A DNA stretch of 6,845 bases from an uncultured Oscillospiraceae bacterium (lineage in GTDB: Bacteria > Bacillota > Clostridia > Oscillospirales > Oscillospiraceae), in assembly GCA_910579725.1 (NCBI GenBank), contig CAJTUD010000100.1, positions 1 to 6,845 on the forward strand. The letters run 5' to 3'. A program made the translations under genes and the position numbers. Position 1 is the stretch's first letter. Every line of letters begins with the position of its first letter. Shown here piece after piece: positions 1-5,163 of this stretch. The notes under the pieces were generated by a model, which worked only from the letters and a program-made list of their open reading frames with translations, did no database searches and was not told the origin of the DNA.

Positions 1-3
1 AAC

Positions 4-55
4 TTTGTGGCCTGTCTGGTTATGAAGCCAGACAGGCCTTTTTTCGACAGGCTGA
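4..55 (+). repeat. 52-bp inverted repeat, left copy
   Basis: These 52 bases are the exact reverse complement of 6794-6845 at the other end of the window. The repeat contains a complete terminator hairpin (9-38), its T-tract (39-44) and a further 11 bases ending in GGCTGA. The match is not a trivial result of hairpin self-complementarity, because the asymmetric 8-base loop and both flanks also match. Just inside the repeat the two sides diverge. No transposase, integrase or target-site duplication is visible nearby, so the repeat is described only as an inverted pair. Confidence 0.95.
9..44 (+). terminator. Intrinsic terminator of an upstream + strand gene
   Basis: An 11-bp perfect stem pairs GGCCTGTCTGG (9-19) with CCAGACAGGCC (28-38) around an 8-base loop, followed directly by six T (39-44). 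This is a textbook Rho-independent terminator for transcription entering from the left. Its gene lies outside the window. It prevents read-through toward secA. Confidence 0.9.
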
Positions 56-83
56 CAGCAGCCTTTGACAAGGCTGCTGTTTT
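56..83 (+). terminator. Second tandem intrinsic terminator
   Basis: A 10-bp perfect stem pairs CAGCAGCCTT (56-65) with AAGGCTGCTG (70-79) around the tetraloop TGAC, followed by TTTTATATT. It lies 11 bases after the T-tract of the first terminator and points the same way, so it probably acts as a back-up that isolates the secA promoter region from upstream transcription. Confidence 0.75.
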
Positions 84-118
84 ATATTATAGCCGGTACA
101 CCTGAAAATCGGTAAAGT

Positions 119-161
119 CCGGCGGTCAAAATGACGCAGGACGGGGGTGACGCTCCGCCGG
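119..161. other. Inverted repeat closing a 29-base loop
   Basis: CCGGCGG at 119-125 is complementary to CCGCCGG at 155-161. The enclosed loop contains the hexamer TGACGC twice as a direct repeat (132-137 and 148-153). The right arm touches the base of the hairpin at 161-199, sharing one G, so the two stems could stack or compete. No function is assigned. It may be part of a structured RNA or a binding site. Confidence 0.4.
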
Positions 162-199
162 GAAGCGGAACGCGGCCTGTACGGCCGCGTTTCCCTTCC
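161..199. other. Long imperfect hairpin upstream of secA
   Basis: The two 17-base arms 161-177 and 183-199 pair around the loop TGTAC (178-182). The inner part, GGAACGCGGCC with GGCCGCGTTTC, is 11 pairs including one G-T wobble. After one C-C mismatch a further five pairs (GGAAG with CTTCC) extend the stem. No T-run follows on either strand, so it is not a normal intrinsic terminator. It could be part of an untranslated leader or a small RNA, or a remnant of an intergenic repeat. Confidence 0.55.
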
Positions 200-333
200 T
201 GAAAGGCTACGTATAAGAATACCAGCTCGTTCCAGGTCTGTCAACTGCGGGATTTCATGCTGGTTTGAATCTCTGCGCCGGAATTTTGGGGTAAACTGTT
301 GGAGTGGCGATGGTAAGAGGTAGGGCTGCGTTC

Positions 334-400
334 AAATGCGTTTTCCGGATGAAAACAGGCTCATTTTTCAAAAGAATTGTTCGAGAAGCAAGGCGCATTT
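334..400. repeat. Inverted repeat with inner hairpin before the secA promoter
   Basis: AAATGCG (334-340) is complementary to CGCATTT (394-400). Inside this pair is a small hairpin, GTTTTC (340-345) with GAAAAC (351-356) around CGGAT. The right arm ends 10 bases before the -35 element, so the block could be a regulator binding area or a short dispersed intergenic repeat. Nothing in the sequence identifies the protein or family. Confidence 0.35.
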
Positions 401-410
401 ATTTTTCCCA

Positions 411-438
411 TTGCAAATCATAAAAATTATGTTATACT
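411..438 (+). promoter_or_regulatory. Predicted sigma-A type promoter for secA
   Basis: The -35 element TTGCAA (411-416; 4 of 6 consensus bases) and the -10 element TATACT (433-438; 5 of 6) are separated by 16 bases. The -10 is preceded by TG one base upstream (TGTTATACT), an extended -10 that would compensate for the weak -35. Transcription would begin near 445, leaving a leader of about 50 bases before the secA ATG. The local AT-rich composition supports this. It is the only good promoter I see for the gene run. Confidence 0.7.
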
Positions 439-478
439 ATTAAATTGTGCTGTTGTATTGAAATTTCACTCTTACAAA

Positions 479-485
479 AGAGGAG
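479..485 (+). promoter_or_regulatory. secA ribosome binding site
   Basis: AGAGGAG at 479-485 lies 10 bases before the ATG at 496. It decides the start: a longer reading frame from a TTG at 445 would begin at the predicted transcription start with no Shine-Dalgarno sequence, and its extra 17 residues do not resemble a SecA N-terminus. Confidence 0.8.
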
Positions 486-495
486 CGTTGCGCGA

Positions 496-3255
496 ATGAG
501 TTTTATTACAAAGATCTTTGGAACCTACAGCGAGCGGGAACTAAAGCAGATTTACCCCATTGTGGATAAAATCGAGGCCCTGGAGCCGGAATACAAAGCT
601 CTCTCCGATACCCAGCTGACCGCCAAGACAGCGGAATTCAAAGGCCGCCTGGCAAACGGCGAGACACTGGACGATATCCTGCCCGAGGCTTTCGCCGCTG
701 TGCGGGAGGCCTCCGTCCGGGTGCTGGGCCAGCGGCCTTTCCGGGTGCAGCTGGTGGGCGGCGTGGTGCTTCACCAGGGGCGCATCGCCGAAATGAAGAC
801 CGGCGAGGGCAAAACCCTGGTGGCCACCCTCCCGGCCTACCTTAATGCCCTGACGGGCAGAGGCGTCCATATCGTCACCGTCAACGACTATCTGGCCAAA
901 TATGGCAGCGAATGGGTAGGCAAGGTGTTCCGTTTCATGGGGCTCACGGTGGGCCTGATTGTACACGGTCTGGACAAGGCTCAGCGTCAAGCGGCCTACG
1001 CTGCCGACGTCACCTACGGCACCAACAACGAGATGGGCTTCGATTACCTGCGGGACAACATGGCGCTTTATGCCGGCGAGCTGGTTCAGCGGGGGCACAA
1101 TTTTGCCATTGTGGACGAGGTGGACTCCATCCTCATCGACGAAGCCAGGACCCCGCTGATTATCTCCGGCATGGGAGAGAAGTCCACCCAACTCTACGAC
1201 ATGGCGGAAATGTTTGTGCGCCAGCTGAAGAAGCTGGTGATCGCCGAGACCGATGAGAAGGCCGAGGAGGACGTGAACATCGACGCGGACTATGTGGTGG
1301 ATGAAAAGGCGCGCACCGCTACCCTCACTGCCCGGGGAATCGCCAAAGCGGAGGAATTCTTCCACGTGGAAAATCTGTCTGACCCGGAGAATTCCACCAT
1401 CAACCACCATATTAATCAGGCAATCAAAGCCCACGGCGTGATGAAAAAGGATACCGACTACGTCATCAAGGACGGTCAAGTCATCATCGTCGACGAATTT
1501 ACCGGACGGCTGATGTTCGGCCGCCGATACAGCGAAGGCCTCCACCAGGCCATCGAGGCCAAGGAGCGGGTGAAGGTGGAGCGGGAAAGCAAAACCCTGG
1601 CCACCATCACCTTCCAGAACTATTTCCGCCTCTACAGCAAGCTCTCCGGCATGACCGGAACGGCGCTGACTGAGGAGGAGGAGTTCGGTTCCATTTACAA
1701 GCTGGATGTCATCGAAATTCCCACCAACAAGCCCATGATCCGGCAGGACGATCACGACGTGGTCTATAAGACGGAGGCAGCCAAGTACACGGCGGTCATT
1801 GAGCAGATCAAGGAGTGCCACGCCAAGGGCCAGCCGGTGCTGGTGGGTACGGTGTCCATTGAGAAGAACGAGACCCTCTCCAAGCTCCTGACCCGCGAGG
1901 GCATCAAGCACAACCTCCTCAATGCCAAGAACCATGAGAAGGAGGCTGAAATCGTGGCCCAGGCCGGCAAGCTGGGGGCTGTTACCGTGGCCACCAACAT
2001 GGCTGGGCGCGGCACCGACATCATGCTGGGGGGCAATGCGGAGTTTCTGGCCAAGAACGATCTGCGAAGGGAAGGCCTTACCGACGAACTCATTGCCGAG
2101 GCTACCGGCTTTGCCGAGACGGACGACCAGGAAATCCTGAACGCCCGGCAGAAGTTCGCCGAATATATGGAAAAGCACAAGGCCGAAATCGCCGGAGAGG
2201 CGGACAAGGTCCGTCAGGCTGGGGGGTTGTTCATCATCGGCACCGAGCGCCATGACTCCCGCCGCATCGACAACCAGCTCCGGGGCCGCGCCGGCCGCCA
2301 GGGAGACCCCGGCGAAAGCCGGTTCTATCTGAGTCTGGACGACGATCTCATGCGCCTGTTCGGCGGAGAACGGATCACGGGACTGATGGAACGGATGGAT
2401 CTGGGGGAAGATATGCCTATTGAAAGCAAAATGCTCACCAAGGGCATTGAGAACGCCCAGACCAGCGTGGAGTCCCGGAACTTCCAGGCCCGTAAAAGCA
2501 CCCTGGAGTATGACGATGTGATGAACAAGCAGCGGGAAATCATCTACGGCCAGCGTAAAAACGTGCTGGACGGTGCCGATCTGCAAAAGGAAATCGCCGG
2601 CTTCATCTCTCACATTATCTCCGAGACGGTCCACACCGCCTTCAGCGAGAACAAGCGTATCGACAACGATGCCTACCAGACCATGCTCTCCTCCCTGGAG
2701 GGCGCCTTCTTCCCGAAGTACACGGTGAAGCTGACGCAGGAAGAGGCGGCTGCCACTGGCGAGGAGGACTTTGTCCGGCTGTTTACGGACAAGGCCATGG
2801 AGACCTACGCCGCCAAAGAGGCGGAAATTGCCAAGGCCAAGGAGGCCAACGACGCGTTCCCCGATATGCGGGAGCTGGAGCGGGTGGTCATGCTGAGAGT
2901 GGTGGATGAGTACTGGATGGAGCACATCGACGCCATGCAGGATCTCCGTCAGGGTATCCGGCTCCAGGCCTATGCCCAGTCCAACCCTGTGGATGCCTAT
3001 AAGCGGGAAAGCCTGCATATGTTTGAGGAGATGGTCTCCGCCATTCAGGAAGAAACGGTCCGACGTCTGTTCTCTGTCCGGATCAAGAGCGATCAGACGG
3101 TAAAGCGGGAGCGAGTGGCCAACAGCATCACAGAAGGCCGGGGTGACGGCACTGTGAAAAAACAGCCCCGGAAGGTCCAGAAGATCGGACGGAACGATCC
3201 ATGTCCCTGCGGCAGCGGAAAGAAATATAAAAAGTGCTGCGGACGGGATGCGTGA
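496..3255 (+). CDS. secA: Preprotein translocase subunit SecA (ATPase motor)
   Basis: SecA is the cytosolic/peripheral ATPase that pushes unfolded preproteins through SecYEG. The predicted protein has 919 residues. It begins MSFITKIFGTYSERELK, a normal SecA N-terminus. NBD1 carries Walker A (KTGEGKT, 101-107) and Walker B (VDEVD, 206-210). The preprotein cross-linking domain spans roughly 221-365. NBD2 has TNMAGRGTDI (500-509) and the arginine-finger motif QLRGRAGRQGDPG (594-606). The helical scaffold and wing follow (about 635-860). The tail ends in the zinc motif CPCGSGKKYKKCC (903-915; C903, C905, C914, C915), which in the family binds SecB or ribosomes and phospholipid. The length is near E. 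coli SecA (901) and above B. subtilis SecA (841), largely because of an insertion at about 510-575 in NBD2. In B. subtilis prfB follows secA; here it does not. The ATG at 496 is supported by its ribosome binding site. Function is certain by family. Confidence 0.98.
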   Translation: MSFITKIFGTYSERELKQIYPIVDKIEALEPEYKALSDTQLTAKTAEFKGRLANGETLDDILPEAFAAVREASVRVLGQRPFRVQLVGGVVLHQGRIAEMKTGEGKTLVATLPAYLNALTGRGVHIVTVNDYLAKYGSEWVGKVFRFMGLTVGLIVHGLDKAQRQAAYAADVTYGTNNEMGFDYLRDNMALYAGELVQRGHNFAIVDEVDSILIDEARTPLIISGMGEKSTQLYDMAEMFVRQLKKLVIAETDEKAEEDVNIDADYVVDEKARTATLTARGIAKAEEFFHVENLSDPENSTINHHINQAIKAHGVMKKDTDYVIKDGQVIIVDEFTGRLMFGRRYSEGLHQAIEAKERVKVERESKTLATITFQNYFRLYSKLSGMTGTALTEEEEFGSIYKLDVIEIPTNKPMIRQDDHDVVYKTEAAKYTAVIEQIKECHAKGQPVLVGTVSIEKNETLSKLLTREGIKHNLLNAKNHEKEAEIVAQAGKLGAVTVATNMAGRGTDIMLGGNAEFLAKNDLRREGLTDELIAEATGFAETDDQEILNARQKFAEYMEKHKAEIAGEADKVRQAGGLFIIGTERHDSRRIDNQLRGRAGRQGDPGESRFYLSLDDDLMRLFGGERITGLMERMDLGEDMPIESKMLTKGIENAQTSVESRNFQARKSTLEYDDVMNKQREIIYGQRKNVLDGADLQKEIAGFISHIISETVHTAFSENKRIDNDAYQTMLSSLEGAFFPKYTVKLTQEEAAATGEEDFVRLFTDKAMETYAAKEAEIAKAKEANDAFPDMRELERVVMLRVVDEYWMEHIDAMQDLRQGIRLQAYAQSNPVDAYKRESLHMFEEMVSAIQEETVRRLFSVRIKSDQTVKRERVANSITEGRGDGTVKKQPRKVQKIGRNDPCPCGSGKKYKKCCGRDA

Positions 3256-3257
3256 GT

Positions 3258-3762
3258 ATGGAAGTATGGGAGACCCTCAACAGCGTATATGGCGTACTGT
3301 ACCGGCGGGGGTAGTCCATCAGCAAGGCCCTGGCCGAGGCTGGTTACACCGCCCGGTGGGACTGGTACAACCTCCACGGTTCTGTCCGGGACGGGGAATA
3401 ACGGGTGGAGAGCTTCCCGGTTCCCGTCATTACGGTGGGACACTGGTGCGAGGTGATCCTGGAGCTGGACTGCGTCTGCGTGGACGCCCATCTCACCTGC
3501 GATCAGGCCCGGGGCTTTGATTGGAAGGACCTCCCCTGGGCCCTTCGAGGTTTACGGCGTGGAGGACTACACCGAGGATCTCTACCGCCCGGGGATGGAC
3601 CTGGAGGGACTGCCGGCGCGGCTGGAGCGGTACGGACGGGAGGTGGGCCTTGCCATTCCCTTGACCTTCGACTGCCAGGACGAGGTGATTGTGGAGATCG
3701 CGGATTACTGCCGGAAATGGGATACCCATGTGGAATGGATTCTGCCGGGAGGCTGCCTCTGA
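3258..3762 (+). pseudogene. Broken gene of unknown function (two stops and a frameshift)
   Basis: A coding-like stretch starts at ATG 3258, two bases after the secA stop; an in-frame GTG at 3252 would overlap that stop. It reads MEVWETLNSVYGVLYRRG and then meets TAG (3312-3314), continues open to TAA (3399-3401), and continues open again to about 3536. There the frame shifts by one base, and the reading continues to TGA at 3760-3762. The shift is explained by one extra base in the C-run 3533-3536 or the adjacent GGGCCC. Both stops are one C-to-T change from glutamine codons. Repaired, the product would be about 167 residues. It is acidic and contains tryptophan- and cysteine-rich pieces such as GHWCEVILELDCVCVDAH and a C-terminal segment ending WILPGGCL. 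I do not recognise the family. No transmembrane segment or signal peptide is apparent. Sequencing error cannot be excluded, but three lesions make genuine decay more likely. Confidence 0.7.
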
Positions 3763-3776
3763 CGGCGGCCTCCCGG
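3745..3776 (+). other. Very stable hairpin across the pseudogene stop codon
   Basis: CCGGGAGGC (3745-3753) pairs perfectly with GCCTCCCGG (3768-3776). A T-G wobble and an inner GCC/GGC pairing extend this to 13 pairs around the 6-base loop TCTGAC. The sequence after it (ATTCGGTCAT) is not T-rich, so it is not a convincing Rho-independent terminator. It could slow polymerase, protect or process the transcript, or partly separate secA expression from the genes downstream. Confidence 0.55.
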
Positions 3777-3801
3777 ATTCGGTCATAAGGAAGGAGACGG
3801 T

Positions 3802-4323
3802 ATGGAATCATATCTTGAGACGCCGCGGCTGGTGATCCGACCCTTTACCATGGAGGATTTTGACGCCCTCTGGGAGATTTTCGGGGACCCTGAAACCATG
3901 GAGCACGTGGCGCCTTACACAGAAGAGGAGGCCCGGGAATTTCTCCGGACCTTCTGCGTGGAGCGGGACCCGCCTGGAGCCTGCGCCGCTGTTCGGAAGG
4001 AGGATGGGAGGCTCATCGGATATCTTCTCTGCAAGCAGATTGACGAACCCGGCATCTACGAGCTGGGCTGGATTTTTCACCGGAGCTTCTGGCGGCGGGG
4101 CTATGCATATGAGGCGGTGTCTGCTCTGATGGACCATCTCTTCAGGGTCCGAGGGGTCCACAAGGTTATGGCGGAGACGGAGGATGCCGTCCGTTCCTTG
4201 GGATTCATGAAAAAGCTGGGCCTCCGGCAGGAGGGGGTGTTCCGGAAGCACTGTCTTGTCCGGGACGGCAGATGGCTGGACCTCTACTGGTGCGGCCTGC
4301 TGCGGGAAGACTATTTGAACTAG
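3802..4323 (+). CDS. GNAT family N-acetyltransferase (RimJ/RimL-like)
   Basis: The predicted protein is a 173-residue cytosolic enzyme that would transfer an acetyl group from acetyl-CoA to an amine, either a protein N-terminus or a small molecule; the substrate cannot be told from sequence. The opening ETPRLVIRPFTMEDFDALW (residues 6-24) is typical of the Acetyltransf_3 group. ELGWIFHRSFWRRGYAYEA (87-105) contains the acetyl-CoA pyrophosphate-binding motif R-R-G-Y-A in the usual place after the central strand. The AETEDAVRSLGFMKKLGL segment (124-141) matches the normal C-terminal alpha-helix and KLG turn, followed by EGVFRKHCLVRDGRWLDLYWCGLL. Length is normal for the family. ATG 3802 has AAGGAG at 3791-3796, five bases upstream. 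The gene sits 39 bases after the pseudogene and nine bases before pgeF. Family assignment is firm; a specific name is not justified. Confidence 0.92.
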   Translation: MESYLETPRLVIRPFTMEDFDALWEIFGDPETMEHVAPYTEEEAREFLRTFCVERDPPGACAAVRKEDGRLIGYLLCKQIDEPGIYELGWIFHRSFWRRGYAYEAVSALMDHLFRVRGVHKVMAETEDAVRSLGFMKKLGLRQEGVFRKHCLVRDGRWLDLYWCGLLREDYLN

Positions 4324-4327
4324 GAGG
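4322..4327 (+). promoter_or_regulatory. pgeF ribosome binding site overlapping the upstream stop
   Basis: A perfect AGGAGG overlaps the TAG stop codon of the acetyltransferase (TAGGAGG) and lies five bases before the pgeF ATG. Ribosomes finishing the acetyltransferase would stop on this site, which suggests translational coupling between the two genes. Confidence 0.85.
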
Positions 4328-4332
4328 CGTCT

Positions 4333-5163
4333 ATGTCGTTTCTTACCCACGACCACGGCGGCGTGGTCTATCATACCTCGTCCATTCTGGACGCTTCCGG
4401 CTTGGTCCATGGCTTTTCCACCCGTTTGGGCGGGGTCAGCGGTGGGGATTACGCCTCGCTGAACTTCCGGGGAAGCGGCCCCGATCCGGACAGGCAGGAA
4501 AACGTCCGGGAGAACTATCGCCGCTTCTGTGCGGCCTTGGGGACAGCTCTGGGCGATGTGGTTCAGTCCAGACAGGTCCACGAGGACACGGTCCGCCATG
4601 TCACCGGCGCGGACCGAGGCAAGGGCCTGTTTGTGACCACGGACTACACCGCCGATGCCCTTGTAACCAACGAGACGGGGCTGAACCTGATGGTTTTTTC
4701 GGCGGACTGTATCATCCTGCTGCTCCACGACCCAGTCAGCCGCTGTGTGGGCGCGGTCCACGCCGGGTGGCGGGGGACCGCGCTGGATCTGCCTGCCAAG
4801 ACGGTGCGGGAGATGGGGCGGCTCTTTGGCGCAAAGCCGGAGCATATCCGGGTGGCGGTTGGGGCGGGGATTGGGCCCTGCTGCTTTGAAACCCATGACG
4901 ATGTGCCGGAGGCCATGCGAGCAGCCTTCGGCGGCGGCGCGGAGAAGTACATTTCCCCCAGAGGGGAGAAGTGGACTGTGGATCTGAAGGCAGTCAACGC
5001 CTGGCGGCTGAGAGAGGCAGGGGTGCAGGAGGGGCGTATGGATATCTCTCCCGTGTGCACTGCCTGTCATACCGATCTGTATTGGAGCCACCGGGTTTCC
5101 GGGGACCGCCGGGGCGTGCAGGGGGCGCTTATCGGCTTAAGGCGGGAGGAGGACGGACTGTGA
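4333..5163 (+). CDS. pgeF: Laccase-domain protein, peptidoglycan editing factor PgeF (YfiH/LACC1 family)
   Basis: A 276-residue cytosolic protein of the family once annotated as multicopper polyphenol oxidase. In E. coli the member PgeF prevents L-serine misincorporation into peptidoglycan precursors. Other family members, including human LACC1, have purine nucleoside phosphorylase and adenosine deaminase activity. Visible family signatures are HGFSTRLGGVSGG (26-38), QSRQVHEDTV (78-87), FSADCIILLLHDP (122-134), GAVHAGWRGTALDL (140-153), AGIGPCCFE (178-186) and CTACHTDLYWSHR (242-254). The expected zinc ligands are H83, C126 and H143, all present, so the active site looks intact. Length is normal. 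The C-terminal SHR...RRGVQGALIGLR departs slightly from the common TGRQ-type ending but keeps the fold pattern. ATG 4333 is set by the AGGAGG overlapping the preceding stop. The stop codon overlaps the next gene by four bases. Which of the proposed activities operates here cannot be told. Confidence 0.95.
   Translation: MSFLTHDHGGVVYHTSSILDASGLVHGFSTRLGGVSGGDYASLNFRGSGPDPDRQENVRENYRRFCAALGTALGDVVQSRQVHEDTVRHVTGADRGKGLFVTTDYTADALVTNETGLNLMVFSADCIILLLHDPVSRCVGAVHAGWRGTALDLPAKTVREMGRLFGAKPEHIRVAVGAGIGPCCFETHDDVPEAMRAAFGGGAEKYISPRGEKWTVDLKAVNAWRLREAGVQEGRMDISPVCTACHTDLYWSHRVSGDRRGVQGALIGLRREEDGL
5145..5152 (+). promoter_or_regulatory. Ribosome binding site setting the GTG start of the lipoprotein gene
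   Basis: GGAGGAGG within the end of pgeF lies seven bases before GTG 5160. It favours this GTG over any upstream in-frame start, since the frame stays open back into pgeF. Starting here puts a lipoprotein signal peptide exactly at the N-terminus. Confidence 0.85.

Larger units (their letters stand above)
84..410. other. Intergenic region upstream of secA, no gene recognised
   Basis: No convincing protein gene lies here on either strand. The left part (about 119-199) is GC-rich and strongly self-complementary. The middle (200-300) shows only a weak ACCAGC/GCTGGT inverted repeat (221-226 with 259-264). The right part (about 310-410) becomes AT-rich toward the secA promoter. I could not match the structured part to a known riboswitch, 6S RNA, SRP RNA or tmRNA consensus by eye. 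Confidence 0.6.

Noticed and set aside
84..95. - strand TATAAT near 84-92 as a promoter reading left
   Set aside because: No acceptable -35 lies at 16-18 bases, and the transcript would run at once into two hairpins with no gene before the window edge.
131..202. Small + strand frame starting ATG 131, about 23 codons
   Set aside because: No ribosome binding site is present, and it is formed by the GC-rich hairpin sequence.
310..423. Small + strand frame of 37 codons (begins MVRGRAAFKCVFRMK) with GGAG five bases upstream
   Set aside because: It runs through the inverted repeat and over the secA -35 element, no promoter precedes it, and the product resembles nothing known. A real small basic peptide cannot be excluded, but support is too thin.
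445..495. SecA extended N-terminus from TTG 445
   Set aside because: This TTG coincides with the predicted transcription start and has no ribosome binding site; ATG 496 has one and gives a standard SecA N-terminus.
541..3018. Very long open frame of 825 codons on the - strand across secA
   Set aside because: It lies entirely inside secA, has no ribosome binding site or recognisable domain, and is expected where GC-rich third codon positions remove stops from the antisense frame. The same applies to the - strand frames at 3808-5091 and 5067-6128.
3312..3401. Possible recoding of TAG and TAA as glutamine
   Set aside because: Both stops would fit glutamine, but the acetyltransferase ends with TAG and the lipoprotein with TAA as normal stops, and the same gene also carries a frameshift. 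Gene decay is simpler.
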